Under the pieces are notes generated by a model. That model made no database searches, was not told where the DNA came from, and saw only the letters and a program-made list of their open reading frames with translations. A stretch of DNA of 64,000 nucleotides, taken from positions 50,405,893 to 50,469,892 of the forward strand of contig ML681989.1 of NCBI GenBank assembly GCA_007922195.1, written 5' to 3'. Position numbers and translations under genes: made by a program. Below, one piece after another: positions 54,090 to 64,000 of the stretch. This stretch comes from Podocnemis expansa (taxonomy: Eukaryota > Chordata > Testudines > Podocnemididae). How positions within the stretch are numbered: the stretch's first letter is position 1; each line of letters begins with the position of its first letter.

Positions 54090-55735
54090 TGACTCTTAAT
54101 TAAGAATTCAGTATGGCAGGTGACCAGCTGGCTTAACAGAGAAATCTTAGGTGAACTTAAACAGAAAAAGGAAGCTTACAGGAAGCGGAAAATTGAACAG
54201 ATGACTAGGGAGGAGTATAAAGATATTTCTTGAACATGCAAGGCTGAAATCAGGAAGACCAAAGCACAGTTGGAGTTACAACTATCATAGGATGTGAAGG
54301 GTAACAAGAAAAGTTTCTACAGGTACATGAGCAACAAGAAGGTGGTCAGGAAAAGTATGGGACCCTTACACGATAGGGAAGGCAATCTAGTGACAGATGA
54401 TGTGGAAAAAGCTGAAGTACTCAATGGGTTTTTTTGCCACTGTCTTCACAGACATGGTCAGCTCCCAAACAACTGAACTGAGTGGCACAGCACAGGGAGG
54501 AGGTGGGCAGGCCTCAGTGGTGAAAGAACAGTTTCACCAAGTCCACGTGGCTGGATGCAATGCATCTGAGAGTGCTGAAGAAATCGGCTGATGTGACTGC
54601 AGAGCCATTGGCCATTATCTTTGAAAACTCATGGTGATCAAGGGAGTTCCCAGACAGCTGGATAAAGGCAAATACATGACCCGTCTTTAAAAAAGGGAAG
54701 GAGGAGCATCCAGGCAACTACAAACCAGTGAACCTCACCTCAGTCCGCCAAAAAATCATGGAGCAGGTCCTCAAGGAATCCATTTTGAAGCACTTGGAGG
54801 AGAATCAGGAACAGTCAGCATGGATTCACCAAGGGCAAGTCATGCCTGACCAATCTCATTGCCTTCTATGATAAGATGATTGGCTCTGGGAGTGCGAGCA
54901 AAGTGGTGGGTGTGATATTCCTAGACTTTAGCAAATCTTTTGATACTGTCTCCCACAGTATTTTTGCTAGCAAGTTAAAGAAATACGGACTGAACGAATG
55001 GACTATGAAGTGGATAGAAAGCTGGTTAGATCAACGGTGATGATCAATGGCTCAATATCTAGTTGGCAGTTAGTATCAAGTGGAGCACCCCGGGGTCACT
55101 CCTGGGGCCAGTTTTGTTCAAAATCTTCATTAATGATCTGGATGATAGGGTGGATTACACCCTCAGCAAGTTCACTGATGACACTAAGTTGGGGAGAGTG
55201 ATAGATATAGGATACAAAGTGACCTAGGTGGATTGGGGCAAAGAAATCTGGTGATGTTCAACAAGGACAAGTACAGACTCCTACACTTGGAATGGAATAA
55301 TCCCATGCACTGCTACAGACTGGGATTTATGAGGAGAGGCTGAGGGAACGGGGCTTATTTAGTCTGTAGAATAAAAGAGCAAGGGGGAATTTGATAGTGG
55401 CCTTCAGCTAGCTGAAAGGGGGTTCCAGGAGAATGGAACTAGGCTGTTCTCAGTGGTGGCAGATCACAGAACAAAGAGCAATGGTCTCAGGTTGCAGTGG
55501 GGAAAGTCTAGGTTGGATATTAGGAAAATCATTTTCATTAGGAGAGTGGCGAAGCACTGGAATGGGTTGCCTAGGAAGGTGGTGGAATCTCCATCCTTAG
55601 AGGCTTTTAAGGTGTGACTTGACAAAGCCCTGACTGGGAATGATTTAGTTCAGGTTGGTCCTGCTTTGAGAATGGAGTTGAATCAGATGATCTCCTAAGG
55701 TCCATTCCAACCCAAATCTTCTAGGATTCTATGAC
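54090..55735 (+). mobile_element. CR1 LINE, 5'-truncated
   Basis: Chicken-repeat-1 clade retrotransposon. The plus strand encodes, in order, the connector between endonuclease and reverse transcriptase ([20 protein letters not shown], then [17 protein letters not shown]), the reverse transcriptase entry (KKGKEEHPGNYKPVNLTSV), and a fragment corresponding to the catalytic core and C-terminus (SAWIHQGQV and [13 protein letters not shown]). The CR1 3' untranslated region follows (GGTTGCCTAGGAAGGTGGTGG, then CCATCCTTAGAGGC) and ends at the short repeat TTCTAGGATTCTATGA near 55735. The endonuclease is missing. Stops and frameshifts occur throughout, and a deletion of part of the RT core seems likely since the piece is shorter than the full RT plus tail. 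Confidence 0.88.
54120..55225 (+). pseudogene. CR1 ORF2 reverse transcriptase remnant
   Basis: Fragments in shifting frames: 54294-54476 (connector), about 54680-54850 (RT fingers and palm entry) and 54998-55201 (a run including [21 protein letters not shown] then SLMIWMIGW, the position where the FADD box is expected). FADD is not legible, and at least four frame changes are needed. No functional product. Confidence 0.75.
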
Positions 55736-55739
55736 TGCA

Positions 55740-57724
55740 AATTTTGGACTAATTTAATTAGGAAAGCAAAACTTGTGGTCTAGAATTGAACTCAAAAGAT
55801 GTTTCTTTAGCACGTTTGATCATAAAATGAGATGGGACATTCAGAGGTTCAACACCTTCATATTATTGTTTTACAGTCCCAAAAAAGTCAGTCTAATTTA
55901 TTTTCATGTCACATCAACTGTATACTTTAGCTATATACAGGCCCAGATAGTGTGCCCATCACCAGAGCATCTAGACATCTGTGACCTTGCCTCATTTTCC
56001 CTGCCTGCTAAGGTAGTTTAGCTCCGTAGCTAAACCAAAAGCTCTATTCCTGCCCAGTAAACAGATGTCTACACCAAACAAATGAACCCTTTGCAGGGCC
56101 CTTTCCACTCCTCACAACACATTAAGTGATTATCCTCACTGGACTCAATCTGTATGATTGTCTCCCTGGAGGAACTAACTGTTGCCATCAGAAGGGTCTA
56201 TTACAGTGGGAAGGCTGGCTTAAAGACAGGAGTCTTCCAGTTCTTAAATGGGACAAGAACCAAATGGGAAACCTTCACATATACTGCATGGGGAGTTGGG
56301 GTGCCCAAAAGCAGACCTTAGCTTGTGTGCCTGACCCCCCAGGGCACACCATTCAAGGCAGGGGGAGGTCTTGGGGCTCTCTACAGTAGCTGGACTTCCT
56401 GGATGACCCTTACCATGGCCCAGCTTTGACTTCTGGCCTAGCCAGGGGTAGGCCCTCTGGGGGGAAGAGGAGGAACAGGTGGTGGATCCCATGATGGGGG
56501 GGATCTAAGGCCCACCTCACCCACCCAGCTGAGAAGCTGGTGCTCCCAGCAAAGGTTGCACTTCTTGGTATGGGAGCTGGTCATCTTATTAGCTCCCTCA
56601 CTGCCAAGCATAGTCCCTGCCAGCACCACACCACATCTGCTCCAGGCTTGCAGTCTGGGAGGGCAGCACTATCTCCTATATCCCAAACTATGCCCATGTT
56701 AAAAAGTGGGAGACCATGGCCACCCTGCCCCCTCCCAGTTCTGGTGTTCCTGCTCAGGACTGACATCAGAGCTCCCACACTCGGACCCAGGGCAGCCAGG
56801 GCTCCTGCTGTCAAAATTGTGAGGGAAGTGTGATATTGCAGAGTCTGCAAGTTCTGCAGTATCACAGGTTAAATAGGGCCTTGACCACACAGATTAAATG
56901 GACAGCAGCAATTCTAGTCAAATTGGGGTGGGCTGGTTTACACTTCCCTGCATTCTAAGTCAGCTTAATCTTCCTCACCTCTATCAGTCTAGTTCCTTTA
57001 TAACTGTAATCATTACTGAGGTATCGGAAGATCTTCTGGGAATACAAACAATAGCAACTGGAGCATTGGAAGGGGAGAGGCAGTCTGCATCTGCTGTACA
57101 AATGCTGCAGCAGCTGCCGGGGGCTGGAGCTGTGCAGATGGAAAGCAGCCCACCGCCACCTGTCTGCCCGCAGCATCCCCACTCGTGGACACCTGCTGCT
57201 GGCTAGTCTGTGGTTACTGCAATGCAGCTCGCACCAGTGCTTGGCGTGGGGGTGGGCAGGTCTGCTGGCCAGCTGGGTGGGCACATGTGCATCCCACCCA
57301 TAGCTATGCCTCTGCATCAGGTCAAAATTAAACAGCGTCATGGTGCCGACAGGAAACTTCATGGTTGTTACGATGGTATGTGGAATTAATTCAGAGTTCT
57401 GGAACCAAAGTCAGGTTGATAAAGATGAAGAATGAAAAATAAACATATGTAAGAAAGAAAATTGGGTCATTCTATCTCCTAACTCTTCTTGATTAATGTG
57501 CAGATAGGAGCTTTGAAAGGGAACTGGCTTGCCTTTTGGCTTGCAGTCTCATCAGAATGTGGACAACAGTCAGAGCTACAGGCCTCAAGCTGCTGCATTT
57601 GCCATTAACTGCAAATCTCCCATTGACCCCAGGAATGTAGGAGCTGGTCTTTTTATCAAACCTATGTATCATGGTAGCCATGAGTGCCTAAAGTTTGAAA
57701 GAGACCACAATGAGGATAGAAGCA
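55740..57724. other. 2.0 kb with one small hairpin
   Basis: At 56830-56866 GTGATATTGCAGAG and its near reverse complement TTCTGCAGTATCAC form a hairpin. Frames of up to 135 codons (56955-57362) have no domain. No repeats recognised otherwise. Confidence 0.4.
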
Positions 57725-58015
57725 AACTGATTTAGACCTAGTCTGCATAAGACAGAAATGATGCTGATAGACAAGGCATCCCAGTTAGAGAAACAGGGTA
57801 GGTCCTTACACATTTCAGTCTTTGCTACCCTAGTGCACAGCAATCATTCTGGATCCATCATACTCTTGGGTTCCCAGGTGATGTGAGAGGAATTTAATGC
57901 CTTTTTCATCTAATGCTTGTCCATTTGGCATGATTGTTTCTCTCCAATGTGACCCTTACTACAGTGATTCATGCCTTTGTGAGCCCAAGGCGAGATTGCT
58001 ACAATGCATAAAAAA
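57725..58015 (+). pseudogene. L2-like LINE reverse transcriptase relic
   Basis: Plus-strand fragments correspond to KTEMMLIDK at about 57750 (usual block LNPDKTEVLLVG) and VIHAFVSPRRDCYNA at about 57965-58010 (usual block HAFVSSRLDYCNAL), in the order and spacing of L2-clade ORF2. Strongly diverged, out of frame. Confidence 0.6.
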
Positions 58016-58019
58016 ATGA

Positions 58020-58855
58020 GAGATGGAAAAGACCTGCCAGTCTATAAGTTCAGACAGTCTATAAGTTCATCCTCTTGCCATTGCAAGATTGTTCCTTACA
58101 ATATTTTTACTAGTGCTTTGTCCTGGCTGGCTTCAAGGACTCAGAGAATGGAATTTGTTCCACAGACTAATACAGCTCTCTGGTGGACATTTTCCCTGAC
58201 CTTCAACTTTAATTTTTTATTAATGTAACCCTTCTGCCAGGGCAAGATGGCAGAACAAGGGTCCAGTTCTATATCTCGGGGTTTCCAAATAATGTTACAG
58301 AACCAACCGGCTTGAGCCCCCACCCGGTTTTCTAGGAAATCATGCACTATTCCCTGGGCACCCCAAAGGGGTAATGCTTCCCTGCTCGCAAGCACAAGTC
58401 TGAGTGTAGTATACAGAACTTTTAATAGTAACAAAAACAGACTCTAAAAGGCCCAATAACAAAAATCAGCACTGATCTGGAGAATCAGTGTAGAACAGGT
58501 TCTCAGCATGATCCCACACAGCATAACAAAACGTGTGAACTCAATTGCAAAACCAGCACTGATCTGTAGTATCAGTGCAGAACAAGGCTCCCAACAAACC
58601 CCAGGGTATGTAGGGAATATCTCTTACATCAGCTATCCACCAGTGCCACCTTCTGATCACTCAATCTGCCCACTTTCACCACCCACTGGCTCCAGTTGCT
58701 GTCTGCCAGCTCCACCCATGGGTCACTCACACAATCCAACCCCCCACTGGCCACTCTCACTGTCTACTAGTTGCTCTTGCTGTCCAACAATCTGGTAGCT
58801 GCTCTTCAGTGATTTCAACTCTTAAACTCAGAGCAACTGCAAACAGCTTCTTCAA
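58020..58855. other. 0.8 kb with no recognisable feature
   Basis: A repeated AGCACTGATCTG near 58469 and 58556 with similar contexts suggests a local duplication of about 85 bp. A C-rich stretch of weak tandem structure follows at about 58640-58790. Confidence 0.4.
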
Positions 58856-59079
58856 TCGCCGTGGCCTCCCTCTGGCCCTATCCCTGTCCCTGGGCAGGGG
58901 CAGGGCCTGCCGGGTGGCCAGCCAGGCCCCAGATACCCAGCCGGGGACGGGGCCGCCGCGGCCATGGCCAGCTGGGGATCGGGCCCCGGGTCCCCGGCCC
59001 GATTGGGCTGGAGATCCGGGGCACTGGCGTTGGGACCCGGGGCACGTGCTCTGGAGTGCCCAATGCCATCGACACCACT
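58856..59079 (-). mobile_element. GC-rich hAT-like element, copy 3 (truncated)
   Basis: The right end GCCATCGACACCACTG, read in reverse, equals the left end of the copy at 7558. The opposite end is missing: the sequence begins abruptly at GCCGTGGCCTCCCTCTGG. No duplication can be read. Confidence 0.65.
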
Positions 59080-59478
59080 GGGAAGAAGAGAGATGCAGAG
59101 TTGGGCTGAGAAGGGGAAAGACTCTGGATCAGGTCAGGGGAAGGTGACCTGGGCTATAGTCCTAGGATGCAGGGCTGTGGGGTTGGGGCAAAAACATGGC
59201 GGGGGGGGTATGTGTTGCACACAGCTGGGAACGCTCCTAGCTGTGTCGTGCCTTCTAGCCAGCCCCCATCCCCATGTTCTAACAACTAGGAGGCCAATTA
59301 AGTTGACTTAGGCCAACTCCTGGGCCACATTGGCTTGAGTCAACTTTTCAAGTAAGAGTTATTAAGTCGACTTAAGCAAAAGCTTAAGTCAACTTAATAC
59401 CTTGCCAGTGTGGCCAGAGCTTTGTTTAAGTCAACTTAAGGGGCTTTAAGTTGACTTAAACCTGTAGCGTAGACATAC
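59080..59478 (-). mobile_element. Foldback element with TTAAGTCGACTTAA arms, truncated
   Basis: On the minus strand the terminus GGGTATGTCTACGCTAC is followed by several TTAAGTCAACTTAA and AAGTCGACTTAA palindromes, then by CATGGGGATGG, CTGGCTAGAAGGCAC and CAGCTGTG, as in the left arm of the element at 7248. The other end is not found. The GC-rich hAT-like element lies next to it, as at 7558. Confidence 0.65.
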
Positions 59479-59488
59479 CCCTTCAAAG

Positions 59489-59622
59489 CGTCTGATGAAA
59501 TGGGCTTTTCTGCCACAATAGCTCATGCAGTAAATAAATTTGTTAGTCTTGAAGTGCCACAAGAGTCCTTGTTTGTTTTACTGACCTAGACTAACACGGC
59601 TGCCCCTTTGGAACTGAATGCA
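59489..59622 (+). mobile_element. Penelope-like terminal fragment
   Basis: GTCTGATGAAATGGGC, then TTTTCTGCCACAATAGCTC, ATGCAGTAAATAAATTTG and AGTGCCACAAGAGTCC, and finally GACTAACACGGCTGCCCC. It is the family's extreme end, including the outer tip. The CTGATGA box is present; GAAA is AATA. Confidence 0.8.
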
Positions 59623-59624
59623 GG

Positions 59625-60644
59625 TTTCTGCACATGATCTTCAGCACATATCACTGTAAGTACAGCTACCTTCTCCCTGGCCCCTTTTTCACACATTTTA
59701 CCACAGACTAACAACATACACCAATTCTTTAACAGTTGAAGAAGATAATGAACTTAAAGTGTGAAACCAGAAGACTTCCTTAGTTTAACTCTGTTAACAG
59801 GGAGCTGCTGTGGTAATAAAAAGTCTGTAGCACAGGGCTCCAACCCTTTGCTAAAGAAAAAAACTAATTACACAACAATCATTTTTGTACTATCAAAGAA
59901 ACTCAGTCAGACAGGAAAATAATCCTTTTATATAACAGGTCAAATAATAATATACTATCAAGGTGCTTTTAACATCGTTAAAATGTGCCCCTTGATAAGT
60001 GACATTTTAATTACATTATCACATAATACAGTAATACATGCCTAGAAACATACGTCCAATCCACACATTATTAATGCTCCTAAATTAAGCATGGATGGTG
60101 GATCTTGGATTAAAAAATATGTATATATTCTGTTGGACATTTTTCACTGGCCTGTTTCAATGTTTTTGACTTTTCAAATTGGTAAAATAACTAGCATACT
60201 GACCTTAATCTACTCACTAAAATGAACAAGAAACGTAACAAATGTTTTGAAATCTATATTAAAATAATTCCCAGATTTAAATTTAAAAAGGCAAGGAAGA
60301 TAAGGATTAGATGTCCATGCTTTCTTCAATACAGTTCTATATTGCTTAGCTCTGGCCATTAACATGAACCTCTCACTCAAGGTTGTGGGGTAGGGGTATG
60401 CTAGGAAACTATGTGAACTGCCATGAGGAAGATAAGAACTGCCTGCCTCCTGAAGTGAACTTAGATCTTTTTCAGATTCAGACAAGTTCAGTTAAATCAC
60501 TCCAACTGCAGCTCCCTCCCACTCAACCAACCACTTTTCTCTTCCTCAGAGAAGGTAAGGCACCTTCTCTCCTGGGCTGAACCATCGCTCTGTCTCTGTC
60601 CTGGGTTTTACCTCTAGCAGAACCCCAGAGTGTGCCTTGGAAAC
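59625..60644. other. 1.0 kb with no recognisable feature
   Basis: AT-rich, with frames of up to 91 codons and no motifs. No repeats recognised. Confidence 0.4.
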
Positions 60645-60895
60645 TATAAGGAGTCGTGTGGCACTTTAAGACTAACAGACTTATTTTTTGCATGAGCTTT
60701 TGTGGGAGAAAATCCCACTTCCTCAGATGCTTTGAAGATGGGTGAACTTACAGAACGGAATGAAAATAAATGCAAGGGGGTGTAAAACATAGGATTGGGT
60801 CATACAGTAACAGCAAATCAGAGCAGTTGTTAGGTTCAAACCATGGGAAGCCTGAAGTCAAATTACCCTTTGTAATGGGAAAAGAACCCATAGTC
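60645..60895 (-). other. 3' untranslated region of the Penelope-like element
   Basis: Non-coding tail with the family end motif (AAGGAGTCGTGTGGCAC on plus), a GCATGAGCTTTTGTGGGAG block and CTGAGGA, a match to the hammerhead box CUGANGA, on the minus strand. The equivalent of GAAA is AAAA. The upstream two thirds match the fragment at 8548-8845. Confidence 0.75.
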
Positions 60896-61477
60896 TCAAT
60901 TCAGTCCTGCTTTCACAGAATTTAGCTTGCATATTAATTCGAGTTCAGCTGTTTCTCTTTGAAGTCTTGATGTCCCAGCCACATCTCTGGCGACAGTCAT
61001 TAACAAATTATTTATTGAGTGATTAGAAAGATGGAAGTGCTCAGCAACTGGTTTCTTTGTTTTGTGATTTCTGATATCAGCTCTGTGTCCATTTATCCTT
61101 TTGCACAGCAATCGTCCTGTTTGTCCAATGCATAAGGTGTTGGGGCATTTCTTGCACATGATGGCATAGATCACATTAGTAGATAAGCAGGTAAATGAGC
61201 CTTTGATGGAGTAGCAGGCTTGATTAGGACCTATGATGGTATCTGTTGTGCAGATATGTGGGCAGACTTGGCAGCGTGGTTTGTTGCAGGGGTGTGTGCC
61301 TGCTTCAATGTTTCTGTTGTTAGATCTGTAGTTGCTGGTGAGTATCTGTTTAAGATTGGGTGGCTGTCTGTAGGCAAGGAGAGGTCTGTCTCTCAAGGCT
61401 TGAGAGAGAGAGGGATCATCTTTTAGAACAGGCTATAGGTGCTTAATGATCTGTTGTAGAGGTCTGACTTGAGGGTT
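60896..61477 (-). pseudogene. Penelope-like ORF, zinc-knuckle and GIY-YIG endonuclease part
   Basis: Cuts DNA so that the element can prime reverse transcription. The 166-residue minus-strand frame (61396-60896) has LLAYRQPPNLKQILTS, then a THPCNKPRCQVCPHI zinc-binding linker, then the GIY-YIG core: the VIYAIMCKKC strand, LCIGQTGRLLCKRINGHRAD, and the H in AEHFHLSNHS. The Y-to-R spacing and the G in IGQTG and R in KRINGHR fit the family. The frame is open from 61396 to the TGA-like end at 60896, and the upstream residues (about 61477-61400) continue the same protein in a shifted or stopped frame. This domain could be intact in sequence, but upstream breaks mean no full product. Confidence 0.85.
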
Positions 61478-61485
61478 GTATGTGG

Positions 61486-62000
61486 CAGGGGCGTTGCTAG
61501 TGCTGGGCACCCCAGGGCATGTGCCCCGAGTCCCAACACCAGTGCCCCGGATCTCCGGCCCAATGGGGCTGGGGATCCGGGGCCCTGCTGGCCGGCTGCA
61601 GCCGCGGTGGCCCTGTCGCTGACTGGGGATCCAGGGCCCGGCTGCCCACCCGGCTGGCCGAGCCCCCTGGCCAGGGATAGGGCCAGGCAGGGCCGTGCCA
61701 CTGGGGTGGCTAGGCCATGGCCGGGCTGGGCCAGAAGCGGCCACAGGAGGCCAGGCCCCATGCTGCCATGGCTGTAGGTGGCCACAACCCCGGATCCCCG
61801 GCCGGGGCCGGGGCCACCGTGGCTGCGGACATGGGCCCGGCCTCCTGCAGCCGCTTCTGGCCCAGCCCTGCAACGGCCTAGCTGCCTGTGGCGGTGTGGT
61901 CCCACCTGGCCCTATGCCTGGCTAGGGGGTGGGCCCTGCCGGCTTGGGGCAGGGCCTGGACCTGTGTCCCAGGTCCCTCCCCGCCCCAGCAATGCCCCTG
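61486..62000 (+). mobile_element. GC-rich hAT-like element, copy 4, inside the Penelope-like element
   Basis: Left end CAGGGGCGTTGCTAG and right end CAGCAATGCCCCTG are a near-perfect inverted pair. GTATGTGG is duplicated exactly (61478-61485 and 62001-62008). The GGGGATCCGGGGCC-type units are the same as in copy 1. It lies in the linker between reverse transcriptase and endonuclease and is younger than the Penelope copy. This is the best defined member of the family. Confidence 0.9.
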
Positions 62001-62008
62001 GTATGTGG

Positions 62009-62887
62009 TGACTAGTGGTGTTCTGTTGTTTTCTTTCTTGGGCCTCTCCTGTAGTAGATGACATCGGGGAACCCGTCTAGCTCTGTCAGTTTGTTTTCTT
62101 ACTTCCCCACGTGGGTACTGTAGTTTCAAGAATGCTTGATAGAGATCCTCGAGATGTCTGTCTCTGTCTGAGGGATCAGAGCAGATGCGGTTATATCTTA
62201 GGGCTTGGCTGTAGACAATGGTTTGTGTGGTGTGTTTAGGACGGAAGCTCGAAGGATGTAGGTAACTATACCGATCAGTAGGTTTTCAGTACAGGGTGGT
62301 GGTGATGTGTCTATCCCTGATTTGTACTGTAGTGTCGAGAAAGTGGATCTCCTGTGTGGAGTGTTCCAGGCTCAATTTGATGGTGGAGTGGAAACTGTTG
62401 AAAACTGTGTGAAAATCTTCAAGAGCATCCCTGCCACGTGTCCAGATGATGAAGGTGTCATCAATGTAGCATAGGTAAAGAAGAGGTGTTTTGGGATGAG
62501 ACTTGAGGAAACGTTGTTCTAAGTCACCCATAAAGATGTTGGCATATTGTTGGGCCATGTGGGTGCCCATAGCGGTGCCACTGATTTGAAGATATAAATG
62601 ATCCTCACATCCGAAGTGGTTGTGGGTGAGTGCAAAGTCACAAAGTTCAGTCACAAGCTGTGCTGTGGCATCATCTGGGATGGGTCTTCTAATAGCTTGC
62701 AATCCATCCTTGTGTGGGATGTTGGTGTAAAGAGCTTCTACATCCATAGTGGCCAGAATGGTGTTTTCTGGAAGTTCTCCAATGGACTGTATTTTCTTCA
62801 GGAAGTCCACGGTGTCTTGAAGATAGCTAGGGGTGTTGATAACGTAGGGTCTGAGGAGGGAGTCCACATAGACACATAGGCCAGCAG
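62009..62887 (-). pseudogene. Penelope-like reverse transcriptase, palm and thumb
   Basis: Polymerase domain of the same element. The frame at 62887-62286 has VYVDSLLRPYV, then the palm aspartate motif ATMDVEALYTNIPHKDGL, the QISGTAMGTHMAQQYANIFMG block, the catalytic YIDD in LYLCYIDDTFIIW, and the LDTTVQ block of the thumb. All three motif positions (D, then YIDD) are intact. Beyond 62286 a shifted frame has a KPTDRYSYLHPSSF block and YSQALRYNRICSD, both typical of the PLE thumb. The ATG and about 21 residues upstream in the frame at 62954 belong to the inserted hAT-like element, not to this gene. Confidence 0.88.
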
Positions 62888-63271
62888 CAATGTTTCCTCT
62901 AACAGCCACCGGCAGCTGAGCAACTCCTGTTGCTCGCTGCATGGGGCCCCCCACCCCCGTGTGGGCCCGATCCTGGTGCCCCGCCCCCGCGGGCCCGATC
63001 CTGGCGCCCCCCCCCCCCCCCGCTCCCCTGCTTACCTTGCATGGCTCTCACAGCTCCTGGGCCAGAGAAGCACTAACGGAGCATGCTCAGATATTCTGGG
63101 CATGCTCCGTTAGAGCTTCTCTGGGCGGGAGTTTTCAAAACTCCCAGTCACAGAGGAGCTCTATGCAGGGACTCTGGCTGCCAGCCGTGCGCGGCTGGCA
63201 GTCTTCCCTGTGTGGGGGGGGCTATGGCGGGCTGCGTGGCCACACGGCCGCGCAGCTTAGAGGGAACATTG
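62888..63271. mobile_element. hAT element (CAATGTTYCCTCTAA), copy 3, inside the Penelope-like RT
   Basis: Left end CAATGTTTCCTCTAA and right end AGCTTAGAGGGAACATTG. GCCAGCAG (62880-62887) and GCTGGCAG (63272-63279) are an 8 bp duplication with one mismatch. Family as at 22948 and 32177. The insertion breaks the polymerase frame between the P-[IV]-ISG region and the palm motif. Confidence 0.88.
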
Positions 63272-63706
63272 GCTGGCAGTAAGAGTGCCAATGCCTGAGA
63301 TGATGGGGCATCCAGGGTTTCCTTTTTTATGGATTTTTAGGTAGTAAATAGAACATCCCTGGCCGCGGTTCTGGTGGTGTTTCTGTCTTTATATGTTCCT
63401 GTGCTGTCTTAGGGATTTTTCTTGAGTGGGCGTCATAGCTCCTTTTGGTATTCCTCAGTGGGGTCAGAGGAAAGTGGTCTGTAGAATGCTGTGTTGGAGA
63501 GTTGTTTATAAGCCTCCCGATCATAATCCAATTTATTAATGATGAGAACTGCACCTCCTTTGTCAGCCTCCTTAATGATAATGTCAGAGTTGTTTCTGAG
63601 GCTGTTGATGGCATTGCGTTCTGCAGGGCTGAGGTTATGATGTAAAGGATGTTCTTTGTCCATGATGTCAGCCTTGGCACGGTGGCGGAAACAATCAATG
63701 TAGATG
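63272..63706 (-). pseudogene. Penelope-like reverse transcriptase, N-terminal part
   Basis: Two overlapping minus frames (63663-63433 and 63327-63710) together give the conserved entry of the RT: NLSPAERNAINSLRNN, then IIIKEADKGGAVLIINKLDY, NTAFYRPLSSDP, then FYLLPKNP and PIISGIGTLTA in the other frame. KEADKGGA and FYLLPK are standard PLE landmarks. The change of frame between them, at about 63435, is one break; the hAT insertion is another. Confidence 0.82.
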
Positions 63707-64000
63707 TCAAGTCTCTTGTTTCGACCCTCTGGAGGAGTCCACGAATATTTCTTCTTGTAGTGTTTGGAGGAAGGTATCTGTGTCAGTGCTTTGATCTGTG
63801 GTGTTATGGAAATATTCTTTGAGTCTTAGATGGCGAAAATAGGCCTCTAGGTCACTGCAGAATTTTATCTTATGTGTGGCAATTGTGGGGCAGAAGGAAA
63901 GTCCCCAAGATAGCACAGATTCCTCTGCTGGGGTAAGTTTTTAGCTTGAGAGATTAACAATGTTGCTGGCTGGGTTGTAGGTGTCACTCTTGTTTTCTGA
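63707..64000 (-). pseudogene. Penelope-like ORF, N-terminal part, runs off the window
   Basis: The minus frame 63916-63707 has LSWGLSFCPT and LEAYFRHLRLKEYF, and continues the 5' side beyond the ATG as LTPAEESVLSWG. That layout (LTPAE-S-LS-GL-F-PT, then a helical region) is typical of the N-terminal PLE leader. A stop occurs at about 63944. The gene start is outside the window. Confidence 0.75.

Larger units (their letters stand above)
60645..64000 (-). mobile_element. Penelope-like element with GIY-YIG endonuclease
   Basis: This is the longest mobile element with catalytic domains in the window. On the minus strand from the right edge the order is an N-terminal segment (63916-63707), the N-terminal part of the polymerase frame (63680-63300), the reverse transcriptase (62887-62286), its C-terminal thumb region (62285-62010), a linker, a zinc-knuckle and GIY-YIG endonuclease (61477-60896), and a 3' untranslated region to 60645. 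The 5' part lies beyond the window. It holds two later hAT-like insertions (61486-62000 and 62888-63271). RT followed by GIY-YIG is specific to endonuclease-bearing Penelope-like elements. The many short fragments elsewhere in the window with the same end belong to this family. Confidence 0.9.

Noticed and set aside
56955..57362. 135-codon minus frame
   Set aside because: No domain or recognisable homology; overlaps plus frames equally open.
1..64000. CRISPR arrays, bacterial operons, tRNA or rRNA genes
   Set aside because: The window is vertebrate-type DNA; no regular direct-repeat array with unique spacers and no cloverleaf or rRNA core was seen.

Overview
The window looks like repeat-rich, non-coding nuclear DNA of a sauropsid, most likely a turtle. 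No host protein-coding exon, tRNA or rRNA gene could be supported on either strand. What can be recognised is almost all transposable-element DNA: a CR1 LINE (54.1-55.7 kb), L2- and MIR-like relics, a Penelope-like element with a GIY-YIG endonuclease (60.6-64.0 kb) and its scattered ends, two DIRS-like tyrosine-recombinase-type retroelements with a LAP2alpha-type gag (40.2-48.8 kb), and many non-autonomous DNA transposons. The turtle call rests on remembered repeat families and is an inference; a crocodilian or another sauropsid is not excluded. There are two assembly gaps (1129-1528 and 39245-39254).

Layout. 0-2.5 kb: CA-rich degenerate minisatellite, a foldback DNA element split by a gap, a LINE tail and a MITE. 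2.5-7.0 kb: nothing recognised. 7.0-14.1 kb: a nest of elements, including a 2.1 kb foldback element (7248-9336) that holds a GC-rich hAT-like element and a Penelope fragment, then three further small DNA transposons, a MIR, and a Penelope fragment split by a hAT element. 14-35 kb: mostly unannotated sequence with scattered hAT elements, MITEs, MIR/L2 relics and three palindromic Penelope ends. 35.3-36.4 kb: a CpG-rich insert flanked by imperfect direct repeats. 37-40 kb: hAT and foldback elements and a long GT/GA microsatellite. 40.2-48.8 kb: two DIRS-like elements with inverted terminal repeats, an internal complementary region and a decayed gag on the minus strand, neither with a recognisable polymerase or recombinase. 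49-60 kb: hAT elements, MITEs, a VNTR, CR1 and L2. 60.6-64 kb: the Penelope-like element, minus strand, running off the window, with two hAT-like elements inserted in it.

Many DNA elements have a directly visible target-site duplication (8 bp for the hAT type, 3 bp for several foldback elements, 10 bp for one), so their boundaries are firm to the base. Nesting gives relative ages: the Penelope-like element predates its hAT-like inserts, and the foldback elements at 7248 and 22855 predate the elements inside them. All coding regions seen are decayed transposon genes with stops or frameshifts. The features of most interest are the gag-only DIRS-like pair, the repeated palindromic Penelope ends with hammerhead-like boxes, and a set of DNA elements that share termini but have different short palindromes repeated inside them.
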